A stretch of DNA of 18,158 bases from Cyanobacteria bacterium UBA11153 (GTDB lineage Bacteria; Cyanobacteriota; Cyanobacteriia; Cyanobacteriales; Coleofasciculaceae). The position numbers were made by a program, and so were the translations under genes. Below, in pieces: positions 7,780 to 15,163 of the stretch. The notes below the pieces were generated by a model. It saw only the letters and a list, made by a program, of their open reading frames with translations, was not told the DNA's origin and did not search any database. Within the stretch, counting starts at the first letter, position 1. Every line of letters starts with the position of its first letter. The stretch covers positions 834-18,991 of the forward strand of contig DOIX01000341.1 in assembly GCA_003511885.1 (NCBI GenBank), in the 5' to 3' direction.

Positions 7780-8880
7780 ATGAATCTACATTTTCGTTTT
7801 GCTGTAATCAGCGATTTGCACATCGCCCTCCCCCAAACCATTTGGGATCATCCCAGCCGATTTCATTTAGTTGAAATCAGTATACCAGCACTGGAACTAG
7901 CATTAAACCATTTAAAAGACTTAAATCTAGATTTTATCCTCCTCCCTGGCGACTTAACTCAGCACGGCGAAGCTGATAATCATCGCTGGTTAGCCAATCG
8001 TTTAGCTCAACTACCATTTCCCGCTTACGCTATCCCAGGAAATCACGACGTACCTACCCTACACCCTACCGAAAACTCAATTGGATTAAAAGACTTTCCC
8101 CACTATTATCGTCAATTTGGCTATACCAATCCTAACCAAATTTACTATACGTGTGAATTACTGCCAGGAGTGCAACTGATTGGATTAAATTCCAACCAAT
8201 TTGACGAATCTGGTCAACAAATAGGGCGTTTAGATGAACCACAACTTCTCTGGCTAGAACAGATCCTATCTGAAATTAAAGACAAGTTAATTATAGTAAC
8301 GATCCATCATAATGTTATCGAACATTTACCCGGTCAAGCTAACCATCCCTTGGGACAGCGCTATATGTTAGAAAACGCCCCAGTCCTCCTCAAATTACTT
8401 AAAAATGCTGGAGTTAATCTAATTTTTACCGGACATCTTCACGTTCAAGATATCGCTTCCTGGGATGGAATTTACGATATCACTACTGGCTCTTTAGTTA
8501 GCTATCCTCACCCTTATCGGATTTTAGAATTAACAACTGACGATCTAGGTAACCGATGGTTACAGATAGAATCTCATCGAATTGAATCATTACCTGATTG
8601 GGAAAAATTACCCCAAATATCGAAAAAATGGATGGGAGATCGTTCTCAGCCATTTATGATCAAACTCCTGACTTCCCCACCATTAAATTTACCGATAGAT
8701 GAGGCAAATAAACTCGCTCCAAGCTTACGAGATTTCTGGGCAGATATTGCCAGAGGTGATACTAAGTTTGACTTCCCAGATTTTCCACCTAAAGTCCGGC
8801 GTTATTTCCAAAGTTTTAGTGCTACTGATAGTGAGGGTAAACTTATTGCGATCGATAATCATGCTAAATTGGGGATTTAG
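7780..8880 (+). CDS. Calcineurin-like metallophosphoesterase (3',5'-cAMP phosphodiesterase-like)
   Basis: 366 residues of the class III cyclic nucleotide phosphodiesterase/metallophosphoesterase superfamily. The dimetal-site motifs are all present in order: D12-x-H14 (SDLHIA), G57-D58 (LLPGDLTQHGE), GNHD 87-90, His176/His177 (TIHHNV), and G218-H-L-H221 (FTGHLHV). The catalytic domain occupies about residues 5-250. A C-terminal extension of about 115 residues has no motif I recognise. It probably hydrolyses a phosphodiester such as cAMP or a related nucleotide, but the substrate cannot be read from sequence. The ATG at 7780 places the first metal motif 11 residues in, as usual for the family. 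The ribosome binding site is weak. It is divergent from uspA and convergent with the deacetylase. Confidence 0.88.
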   Translation: MNLHFRFAVISDLHIALPQTIWDHPSRFHLVEISIPALELALNHLKDLNLDFILLPGDLTQHGEADNHRWLANRLAQLPFPAYAIPGNHDVPTLHPTENSIGLKDFPHYYRQFGYTNPNQIYYTCELLPGVQLIGLNSNQFDESGQQIGRLDEPQLLWLEQILSEIKDKLIIVTIHHNVIEHLPGQANHPLGQRYMLENAPVLLKLLKNAGVNLIFTGHLHVQDIASWDGIYDITTGSLVSYPHPYRILELTTDDLGNRWLQIESHRIESLPDWEKLPQISKKWMGDRSQPFMIKLLTSPPLNLPIDEANKLAPSLRDFWADIARGDTKFDFPDFPPKVRRYFQSFSATDSEGKLIAIDNHAKLGI

Positions 8881-8907
8881 ATGAAAGATCGAGTTTGAAC
8901 CTTTTGT

Positions 8908-8945
8908 GAGGCGCACACTCCCACCTCTGAACAGCTATTTTTTTT
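8908..8945 (+). terminator. Weak stem and T8 run between convergent genes
   Basis: GAGG (8908-8911) can pair with CCTC (8924-8927), and a run of eight T follows at 8938-8945. The stem is short and the T-run is ten bases away, so this is a weak candidate for termination of the metallophosphoesterase transcript. Confidence 0.25.
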
Positions 8946-8982
8946 AGGGTGGGCACTCCCCAAGATAATTTGAATCCTTCGA

Positions 8983-9855
8983 TTATCTAATTTCCGAAGT
9001 ACTTTTTGCCAATCGAATCAATTTTTCTGGAGAATCGCTTCGGAAAGCCCGTAACCGAGGCAGGCGGTAAGAGTCAGTCCACCAACCGAGTCTCAGAGTT
9101 CTATTATTATAGAGGTAGCCGGAGCGATAATATTTAGCAGTATATTCTCTAACTCTGTCATTAGATTTATTGTAGGGATAGGCGAAATGGGTGGCTAGGG
9201 TTTCAGTATTCTCCAAGCCAGCCAAACATCCTGTTAATATATCTTTGCCCTCAGTTAATTCTTTAACTAATTCTTTTTCGTCTAATTTAGTCAGATTAGC
9301 ATGACTAAAGCCATGTCCTTGAATATCAAAAAAACCTTTGGTAAAGCCCTCTTTTATATCCTGGCAATTCATATATTTATTGGCGGCTTTCGCTGATTTT
9401 ATACTCTCCGCATCCTTGACAAACTTAGGATTTATAAACAATACTACTTTGACTGTTTCTCCCGCTTTTGGTTCCAGTTGTAACTCCTCCAAAAGTGGCA
9501 GAACATATTTTTTCATACTCTTATATCCATCATCAAAAGTAATCATAACTGGTTTGTCACCGATATGTTGTGAAGGTATGGGTTGGGATTTAGTCAAAAA
9601 ATACTTATCTAATTCATTTGTATCTAAAACCCAATAATTTCCCAGAACAATATGGGTGAAAAATTTAGATAAATCAGTTTTGGTATAGTCGAGATAGTTT
9701 TCCTGCTCAACTTGCCCATCGATAATATTATGAAAACCGAAAATTGGTATTTTAAATGCCCGGGCATCTACGGATAACCAAGTTACGATAATCATTGATG
9801 TTATCGCCAAGATACCTAACAAAATTATCCGTAGTTTCTTTAATTTAACCAACAT
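8983..9855 (-). CDS. Membrane-anchored polysaccharide deacetylase (NodB homology domain, CE4)
   Basis: 290 residues. A basic N-terminus and hydrophobic helix (about 9-29) form a signal anchor, placing the domain outside the plasma membrane. CE4/NodB motifs are present: TFDDG (106-110, with the catalytic and metal Asp pair), H181-G-F-S-H185 for metal binding, and AYPYN (225-229). The family removes N- or O-acetyl groups from chitin-like, peptidoglycan or exopolysaccharide chains; the substrate is unknown. A strong hairpin separates it by 45 bases from the upstream ATPase gene, and no Shine-Dalgarno sequence precedes the ATG. The next Met is residue 21, inside the anchor, so the first ATG is retained. 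A 7-bp inverted repeat (8963-8969 with 8982-8988) straddles its stop codon. Confidence 0.88.
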   Translation of the reverse strand: MLVKLKKLRIILLGILAITSMIIVTWLSVDARAFKIPIFGFHNIIDGQVEQENYLDYTKTDLSKFFTHIVLGNYWVLDTNELDKYFLTKSQPIPSQHIGDKPVMITFDDGYKSMKKYVLPLLEELQLEPKAGETVKVVLFINPKFVKDAESIKSAKAANKYMNCQDIKEGFTKGFFDIQGHGFSHANLTKLDEKELVKELTEGKDILTGCLAGLENTETLATHFAYPYNKSNDRVREYTAKYYRSGYLYNNRTLRLGWWTDSYRLPRLRAFRSDSPEKLIRLAKSTSEIR

Positions 9856-9866
9856 AAAACTAAATA

Positions 9867-9900
9867 GTTCGTAGTGGGCGCTTCAGCGCCTACTACGAAC
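9867..9900 (-). repeat. Strong hairpin between the ArsA-like ATPase and deacetylase genes
   Basis: A 16-bp stem with one G-U pair and a 2-base apex: GTTCGTAGTGGGCGCT (9867-9882) against AGCGCCTACTACGAAC (9885-9900). It starts immediately after the TGA of the ATPase gene on the minus strand and is followed by a T-rich stretch. It may terminate or attenuate the transcript, or it may be an interspersed palindrome of the sort common in cyanobacterial spacers. Confidence 0.75.
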
Positions 9901-10995
9901 TCAAAAAGAAATTATTAAATACTTATCTTGGAATTTCGCACCCTTAACAGATTGCCCGCTCAGTTGAGAGGGCAAGAAAATATTCCGCCTTTGATCTCCA
10001 GCTTCAATGGTAACTTCAGGGCCATATTGAGTTAATTTTACTTGCTTTTTATCGAAACCAGGTAAAAATAACCGCACCTGTCTAGTCCCTGTATCAATAG
10101 TAATCGGTTTCGGTGCTTTGGCTGCCTGTTTAAAATCTGGTAAAGCATCCATCAGCGGTTGCCAATCGCCTCGAGCAGAAGGAAGAGAAGTTACCGCAAT
10201 TGGGGCAAATTGATTAACTATTGTTTCTGTTGTTAGAGATTGGTTAAGCAATACACCACCCACAGTCAGCCCCACTTGTTGGGCACTGCCCCAGAAATAT
10301 TGTGCCGCAGCAATAGCAGCAGGATTATCTGTCGTCACCAGATAACAAGCAACGCGATGAGGATCCGCGATCGCAGTTTTGCCCTGTTCTAATATTTCAC
10401 CAGACTCATTATTAGCAGATTTTCCCAAACTATCACTGGAAAAGGATACATTGAGAATGGCACTAGTTACGGGTTGAATAAAGGGCGATAATGCTTTCCC
10501 CACATCAGAATCCGCCAACACCTGACGAAAGCGACGAAGATACCAACTCAAAATTTCCGGCATTCCCAACATCCGCAGGGTATCTTGGTTGCCACTGCCA
10601 TCATAGATAATGGCATCATATTTTCCGCTTCGATCGTATTCGCGAATCGCATTCAGAGCCAGAGCCGTATCCATACCAGGTAAGATACCAAGCTCTTGAC
10701 CAAAAACACTATTGAGAGTCGGAGATCGCAAATATTGGGCTTCCAGCTTTTTCACTTCTTCCCAACTCCTCTCCAAGAGGATTGTACTTTGAAGTTGGAC
10801 AGCTTGGAGATTTGCCCCGATATCCTGCGGATGAGAATCCGGAGATACACCCAAAAGCAATCCAAAAGCCGGGGTAGGATCTTGTCCTACTAATAGCACT
10901 CGTTGACCGAGACTGGCCAATTTTTTAGCCGTTGCGATCGCGATCGTAGTACGACCAGTACCCCCTTTGCCCAAAAAAGTCAGAATCAATGCCAT
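9901..10995 (-). CDS. ArsA/Get3-like ATPase with C-terminal HSP20-like domain
   Basis: 364 residues. The N-terminal P-loop ATPase (about 1-290) has a deviant Walker A, GKGGTGRTT (9-17): the signature Lys10 is kept, but the usual second lysine is Arg15. A switch region DGSGNQDTLRML corresponds to the D-x-x-P-x-G-H-T-L-R-x-L of Get3/ArsA. Residues about 305-364 form an HSP20/alpha-crystallin-like beta domain (starting RQVRLFLPGFDKKQV), an arrangement I know from cyanobacterial and plastid ArsA homologues. No arsenite-binding Cys pattern is evident, so a chaperone or targeting-type role is more likely than arsenite export. Residues about 193-210 are a polar linker. There is no clear ribosome binding site. 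Confidence 0.85.
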   Translation of the reverse strand: MALILTFLGKGGTGRTTIAIATAKKLASLGQRVLLVGQDPTPAFGLLLGVSPDSHPQDIGANLQAVQLQSTILLERSWEEVKKLEAQYLRSPTLNSVFGQELGILPGMDTALALNAIREYDRSGKYDAIIYDGSGNQDTLRMLGMPEILSWYLRRFRQVLADSDVGKALSPFIQPVTSAILNVSFSSDSLGKSANNESGEILEQGKTAIADPHRVACYLVTTDNPAAIAAAQYFWGSAQQVGLTVGGVLLNQSLTTETIVNQFAPIAVTSLPSARGDWQPLMDALPDFKQAAKAPKPITIDTGTRQVRLFLPGFDKKQVKLTQYGPEVTIEAGDQRRNIFLPSQLSGQSVKGAKFQDKYLIISF

Positions 10996-11090
10996 AGTTT
11001 ATTTAAGGTAAAAGCTCAAAGGAAAAGGGTCAAAGGAAAAGGGCGATCGATAAATCATCCCCTCCCCCCCTTGCCCCTTCCCCCTTGTCT
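10996..11090. repeat. Spacer with 14-base direct repeat and C-rich run
   Basis: The unit tcaaaggaaaaggg occurs twice back to back (11016-11029 and 11030-11043). A pyrimidine-rich run of C blocks follows at 11058-11087. Both are typical of low-complexity cyanobacterial spacers. No gene is seen. Confidence 0.6.
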
Positions 11091-11285
11091 TTAATTTACA
11101 ACTTGGAGTTCATCTTCAAAAAACCAGGTGGCAGTCTTGTCATCAAACTCGACGACTACACCCACTCCGCTACCGTCAGTCATTTTAAAATCCGTGACAG
11201 TACCTACTTTACCTAATTTACCAACGATCTCGCTAGAGACGCGATCTCTAAGGCGACAGACTTTAACTTTTTGTCCAATCTCCAT
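11091..11285 (-). CDS. DUF2862 domain protein
   Basis: A 64-residue protein, MEIGQKVKVCRLRDRVS at the N-terminus, with a KLGKVGTVTDFKMTDGSGVG core and the ending TWFFEDELQVV. This pattern is the DUF2862 family, conserved in cyanobacteria. It looks like a small beta-barrel (SH3-like), but the function is unknown. The ATG at 11285 follows a GGGAAG stretch. It is the first gene of the minus-strand group 8983-11285, although hairpins and spacers make a single operon uncertain. Confidence 0.75.
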   Translation of the reverse strand: MEIGQKVKVCRLRDRVSSEIVGKLGKVGTVTDFKMTDGSGVGVVVEFDDKTATWFFEDELQVVN

Positions 11286-11351
11286 TACTGCTTCCCACTA
11301 TAGATTAACCATCCCATAGTTTACCGGAATCTGCGGTCAAGGCGAAGAGGG

Positions 11352-11386
11352 ATTGGGGGATGGGGAGTGATGAGTGCTGAGTGGGA
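11352..11386. repeat. Five heptamers, STRR1-like
   Basis: Units attgggg, gatgggg, agtgatg, agtgctg, agtggga in 7-base register. The first is the complement of the CCCCART class of cyanobacterial STRR repeats; the others are degenerate. It abuts the decayed tnpB fragment. Confidence 0.5.
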
Positions 11387-11400
11387 GAGCGGATATGAGA

Positions 11401-11625
11401 GGGAACGGGGAAATTTATCCAGATATTGCTGCAAAAACCATCAGAGATATGGGATTCTCTTTAGTACGAGGGGACTGCTCGGCAGTTAAACGCTCGAAAA
11501 ATCTGTTCTGAGAAATCAACACGCCTGAAGGGGCAAACGTGGAAAGTCCTCTTAACCCAAGCAATGAGGATATTAAAGCAGTGATGTTTTAAGAATCCCC
11601 TCCTCTTTAGCAGGGGTAGTATCAA
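11401..11625 (+). pseudogene. Decayed 3' end of an IS200/IS605 tnpB with right-end hairpin
   Basis: A single + strand frame runs from about 11401 to the TAA at 11590-11592. It reads YPDIAAKTIRDMGFS from 11416 and then, after an in-frame TGA at 11509-11511, TPEGANVESPLNPSNEDI. The first part resembles the end of the TnpB nuclease domain after the zinc finger (D-x-x-A-A-x-x-I), the rest its variable C-terminal tail. Just behind the stop is a right-end-like hairpin: CCCCTCCT (11597-11604) against AGCAGGGG (11609-11616) with loop cttt, followed by gtatcaa. The 5' part of the gene and the left end are not seen. Assignment rests on recollection of cyanobacterial IS605-type ends. Confidence 0.55.
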
Positions 11626-11628
11626 GAA

Positions 11629-11850
11629 TTAAGGAGATGATTCAAATTCTTTTTCCATTTCTTTCAGGTATAAGTAGAAATTATCCGATATCCAGATAGC
11701 TGTACTATAGTAGCCCAACTTAATACAAGTTGCTAATAGCTGGTTTTTGCTGTACATATTTACATATCCCAAATCCTTAATCCGCTCCAGATCCTGAATT
11801 ACTCGCTCCGGTAGTTCGAGCGGCTCTCGATATTCATTGATAGTGTTCAT
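11629..11850 (-). CDS. Small DUF5049-like protein
   Basis: 73 residues, predicted helical. The spacing of Ile-x-x-Ile-(K/R)-D-x-G-x-x-N-M, then Gly-Tyr-Tyr, then a terminal Tyr-rich helix resembles DUF5049, a short family met in phage and mobile DNA. The family link is from memory and moderate. It lies directly beside the decayed insertion sequence. A weak GGTGA precedes the ATG. No function can be given. Confidence 0.5.
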   Translation of the reverse strand: MNTINEYREPLELPERVIQDLERIKDLGYVNMYSKNQLLATCIKLGYYSTAIWISDNFYLYLKEMEKEFESSP

Positions 11851-11959
11851 AGTTCATTCACCGAAACCTATCTTAAAGTATGAGTTTCATTGTCTTAAGA
11901 TTAGGTTATGATTGTGCATAACTTGTGCAGACTTGACTAGGTGACGGCTAAAAATAATT

Positions 11960-13975
11960 TTATCGACAACGGTACAGCCGATAGGAAATCTCCGAACGAT
12001 AGCTGCGATTGGAATCTAGAGTACAAAGGAAGCGCTTTGCGATCGCAGATCCCGCCACAGGCATTGCTAATTGAGGAGGATAATCCCTCCGTCTCAATCC
12101 AGGGGCGAACATCCAGAGATTCAAGTTACCAGTTAGAGGTACTGACAAATCTGCTAGTTTTTGCCAAACTCTATCGTATCCATCTTCTTGATTCAAAAAA
12201 ACTATATATCTATCAGACTTTTCCCCATTAATATCATCCTTTAACCCATTAATCGCTACCGCCAAACTTAACCCTAAAGCCACATCCTGAAGGTTGTTAT
12301 ACCCCATCACCATCATCAAAGGAACCCTTGACTCTTGAGTCATGTTGCGTGCCACTAAATCGGGATAGAATGGTTTGAGAAATACTAAGTTATGGATCGC
12401 AAGTACCGCACTTAACAAGGAAACAGCCAACGGTAAAATTATAGTCAATTTACCTATTTTTCTATCTTGAGGTTGGGTTTGGCTTGTGCCATTTGTAAAT
12501 TTGCCGGAGCTGGGGCGGGTGTCGCGGGAAGTAGGGCGGATTTCCCTGCGCTTAAACCCGCCCCTACTAATCTTAAATCTCCCGATAATTAGCCTAAATT
12601 CACCTTTACTTTCTTCCTCTTGATTATCCAGGGTAAGGATAACTGCTAACAGGGCACAGATGGCAGGATAATAGACGAAGTTATACCGAGGGGCGATAGA
12701 AATATCCTTGCCTAATAAATAGATAATTGCTAAAAATTGTATGAGTACGCTCGAGGTGAAACAGAATAAAGTCGCCGTGGCTAATTGGCGTGACTGAGGA
12801 GGAAAAGAAGGGGATAGTTTTTGTGAAACTCCACCAAAACTATTCCTATTTACCCATTCCCGCCCAACTTGCTGAAATCCCAACCAAATCTGCCAACCAA
12901 ACCAACTAGAAAATCCCACCATTAACAACCCCATTGGTATCGCAATCCACAAAGATTGTTCTTCCACTGGTAAGGCAATAACCATCAGTATCCAACCCAC
13001 TAATAGTTGGAAGAGAGGTGTGATATGTTGTGGAGTTGGTAACCAATCAGTTTCTTCACGCCCAACTGTTTGTAATATGACTGATATCCAAGGTAAATAA
13101 CTAACTGCTACTCCTAAAATTACGAGGATTACAAGAAGCAAACCTAACCCCCCCAGCCCCCCTTCCCTGCGAGGGAAGGGGGGAGTTAGACTCCCCTCGC
13201 CTGGTAGGAGAGGGGCTGGGGGAGAGGTTGGCGCAACTAAACTCCCCTCGCCTGGTAGGAGAGGGGTTGGGGGAGAGGTTTTACGCCCATACCAGAATGT
13301 CAGCCCAATGAAAGTTAAAATTTGGGCAAGGAAGACGAGAATAAAAAAATAGTGGGTGTAGCAGCCAATGCTGTTAACAATACCCCAAAATAATAATAGT
13401 AATAATTTTGGTCGCTGTCCCTTGATGTATAGGCTGTGCTGAATTTCGATTAATCCCAACAGTGCCAGAGTCGTAAGTAACATCGGCAAAGTGTAGTGAC
13501 GCGCTTCTTGGGAGAGGTAAACAGCAAAGGGAGAAACAGCCATGAGTGCGGCTGCCATGAGTGCGGCGGATTTGGAGAAAAATAAGCGATTTAAGCAGTA
13601 AATTGCGGCAATTTCCACTACTCCTATTAAAGCAGGGAGCGATCGCAAAACCCAAGCGAGGGGATATCTGTCAATGCCGATTAAATTAATCCAGCTATGT
13701 ATTAAGCAAAAAAATAAGGGTGGGTGGGTTGAGTGGATAACGAGATTATGGGCGATTTCTGGGCAACTTACTTCCGGTTTAAAGGTAAAAATATTATCTA
13801 CTTTAGCAATAGGCAGAAGGATATCTAGAGGTAAGTCATTATAGTTTTTTCCGAAGCTGAAGAAGGCAGTTAGTATTTCATCTAGCCATAGCGGTTTCAT
13901 GTCTAGATGCCAAAACCGTAAAGCGAATCCTAAGACAACAATTGTGGTGAGTCTAATATAATGTAGATTAATCAT
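11960..13975 (-). CDS. GT39-family membrane glycosyltransferase (ArnT/PMT-like) with in-frame repeat insertions
   Basis: A 671-residue multi-spanning membrane protein. The first extracytoplasmic loop has the catalytic acidic pair in PLWLDE (Asp32/Glu33), followed by STHPPLFF (82-89) and [10 protein letters not shown] (155-164). This pattern is typical of lipid-phosphate-sugar-dependent GT-C enzymes (PMT_2 / family 39). About ten hydrophobic segments follow, and a soluble C-terminal part (about 535-671) ends it. The enzyme would transfer a sugar from a polyprenyl-phosphate donor at the outer face of the membrane; acceptor unknown. Two segments look foreign: residues 232-277 ([13 protein letters not shown] twice, then PPFPRREGG), and about 466-492 ([17 protein letters not shown]). 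Both are translations of palindromic GC-rich repeats, inserted without breaking the frame in loops between membrane segments. The ATG at 13975 lacks a clear ribosome binding site. Confidence 0.85.
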   Translation of the reverse strand: MINLHYIRLTTIVVLGFALRFWHLDMKPLWLDEILTAFFSFGKNYNDLPLDILLPIAKVDNIFTFKPEVSCPEIAHNLVIHSTHPPLFFCLIHSWINLIGIDRYPLAWVLRSLPALIGVVEIAAIYCLNRLFFSKSAALMAAALMAVSPFAVYLSQEARHYTLPMLLTTLALLGLIEIQHSLYIKGQRPKLLLLLFWGIVNSIGCYTHYFFILVFLAQILTFIGLTFWYGRKTSPPTPLLPGEGSLVAPTSPPAPLLPGEGSLTPPFPRREGGLGGLGLLLVILVILGVAVSYLPWISVILQTVGREETDWLPTPQHITPLFQLLVGWILMVIALPVEEQSLWIAIPMGLLMVGFSSWFGWQIWLGFQQVGREWVNRNSFGGVSQKLSPSFPPQSRQLATATLFCFTSSVLIQFLAIIYLLGKDISIAPRYNFVYYPAICALLAVILTLDNQEEESKGEFRLIIGRFKISRGGFKRREIRPTSRDTRPSSGKFTNGTSQTQPQDRKIGKLTIILPLAVSLLSAVLAIHNLVFLKPFYPDLVARNMTQESRVPLMMVMGYNNLQDVALGLSLAVAINGLKDDINGEKSDRYIVFLNQEDGYDRVWQKLADLSVPLTGNLNLWMFAPGLRRRDYPPQLAMPVAGSAIAKRFLCTLDSNRSYRSEISYRLYRCR
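12504..12570. repeat. GC-rich palindromic repeat inside the GT39 gene
   Basis: The core is an imperfect inverted repeat: GTAGGGCGGATTT (12531-12543) against AAACCCGCCCCTAC (12554-12567), with further G/C-rich sequence to 12504. It is clearly richer in G and C than the surrounding gene and resembles dispersed palindromic repeats of cyanobacterial spacers. It is translated in frame. Confidence 0.6.
13148..13280. repeat. Compound palindromic repeat inserted in the GT39 gene
   Basis: Three parts. A perfect 12-bp hairpin: CCCCCCTTCCCT (13157-13168) against AGGGAAGGGGGG (13172-13183). Then two 38-base units at 13191-13228 and 13242-13279, 51 bases apart and differing at one base (C/T), each with a CCCCTC...GAGGGG palindrome. 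The 51-base period is a multiple of three, so the protein shows a 17-residue repeat. Confidence 0.85.
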
Positions 13976-14941
13976 TTCGTGAATCTGAGATTAAAATAGA
14001 AATTCCAGATTCAGCCTTGTAATACTTGATACTTTAAACTTCATCAGAATACCTCCTTCGCTGGAAACTCCGTGTCTTTAGACCGGGGTTGCTTACGCCC
14101 TATTATATGTAATGTAGCGCGATCGCAATTGAATGGGTCTAGGACTTGGGCACAGCTTCTATGAGTAGGGTTCGTTACGCTATGCTAACGCACCCTGGCA
14201 ATAGCAGTACAAATATAGATAATGAATTTAAACGCGATCGCAATTGAATGGGTCTAGCCGGAATTGGCTAAACCCATTCGAGTGCAAAAGTTTGAGTTTT
14301 CAACGAGTTAACTGTCTAACGATCTGACGTGTGTTACTAAGGTTTACATTTAGCGTAACTATTCCTTAATGGCGACAACCTAGCTACCTCTTTCCGGACT
14401 TCAGGTTTGGTTTTCTCTGGTCAGTTCAGACAGACCGAGAATTTGCCACATAATAACGATGCTAGGCTGAGAGTTACACTTGGCTCATAGACCGCGAACA
14501 TCCTATCTACGATCCTTGGGTTGGTTTCCACTTATCTGTCTAGTGGTTTGATGTCCATCTTTAAATTAGCACAGTTATTTTTTGGTGGGACAAACTCTTT
14601 ACTAAAGTTTATCAGTCTTTACGAATCGCAATAAATGGGGGACAGGGGAAGAGGGAAAGTACTCCTGCAAGGACAGATTTTTTCCTCTTACTTGCTAGTC
14701 AACCTAGCCCAGAAGCTATCATCGCCATCAGTCGCACACCTACATTCATTACAAGCCGGGATGAGTGAATTAATAGATTGCAACAAATCAGGTACTCTCT
14801 CCTGCGCAGAGGAAGTCGAACTCAATCGCTAGGCTCTCTAGGAGTTGCGGTGAAAATCCCCAGATTACTGACAGCTTTCTCAAAAAGGTGATTCTGAAAG
14901 CCTTGCACAGCAAACTTTTGCTAGTTGATAACTTTTACTTA
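13976..14941. other. Long decayed spacer with dispersed repeats, no intact gene
   Basis: Almost 1 kb with no convincing gene. It contains a degenerate hairpin with GTC-TTTA-GAC (14073-14082) that resembles an IS200/IS605 end. A palindrome GGGTTCGTTACGC/TGCTAACGCACCC lies near 14168-14195. There is a 25-base direct repeat (14118-14142 and 14233-14257). On the minus strand, about 14579-14310, a frame reads coding-like but carries several stops. The open frame 14635-14832 (+) has no recognisable feature and no ribosome binding site. Confidence 0.5.
14118..14257. repeat. 25-base direct repeat; second copy forms a long hairpin
   Basis: The 25 bases starting CGCGATCGCAATTGAATG recur exactly at 14118-14142 and 14233-14257, 115 bases apart. 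Only the second copy continues into a 14-bp inverted repeat with one mismatch (GAATGGGTCTAGCC 14246-14259 against GGCTAAACCCATTC 14266-14279, six-base loop). The first copy ends after the repeat. Confidence 0.8.
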
Positions 14942-15163
14942 TCACCGCAAAAACTGGAGAAAAAACGGCTCTCCTGTTTCTGGATCTATTGCTTGTGTTT
15001 TTGTATGTTTATGAGCATTACAGCCAAAGCAACTCCAGGCAAGATTTTCTACAATTGTTTCACCACCTCCGTGTCGAGGTTTTATATGTTCTCGCGATCG
15101 CCTCTCCGACAAGTTTATGCCATAATCTAAAAGTAGCGGTATATCGAAAGCTATGAACCCCAT
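14942..15163 (-). pseudogene. Truncated HNH endonuclease
   Basis: A 73-codon frame whose middle is a clear HNH core. E25-H26-I-K-P-R-H-G-G-G-E supplies the first His, N40 in ETIVENLAW the Asn, and C45-x2-C48-N-A-H51-K the zinc knuckle and last His. TKTQAIDPETGEP follows, as in small cyanobacterial HNH nucleases. The N-terminal Cys-x2-Cys region usual for the family is missing, and the C-terminus is cut short after GEPFF (frame ends at 14942). The ATG at 15163 overlaps the start of the divergent antitoxin gene by 11 bases, which makes it a poor functional start. I read this as a remnant; a minimal active protein cannot be excluded. Confidence 0.65.
15118..15126 (+). promoter_or_regulatory. Possible extended -10 of the antitoxin gene
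   Basis: TGC followed by CATAAT (15121-15126) is a near-consensus extended -10, placed 27 bases before the antitoxin ATG. No clear -35 is seen. Autoregulation would be expected for a Phd/YefM protein, but no operator palindrome was identified. Confidence 0.3.

Noticed and set aside
11941..12231. 96-codon open frame on the + strand
   Set aside because: It overlaps antisense the C-terminal part of the GT39 gene and has no protein-like features of its own.
13374..13655. 93-codon minus-strand open frame within the GT39 gene
   Set aside because: It is out of frame with the glycosyltransferase, whose membrane segments and motifs continue through this stretch.
14635..14832. 65-codon open frame on the + strand
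   Set aside because: No ribosome binding site and no recognisable motif. It lies in a decayed repeat-rich spacer.
14888..15130. 80-codon open frame on the + strand
   Set aside because: It lies antisense to the HNH core, whose conserved residues show the minus strand is the coding one.
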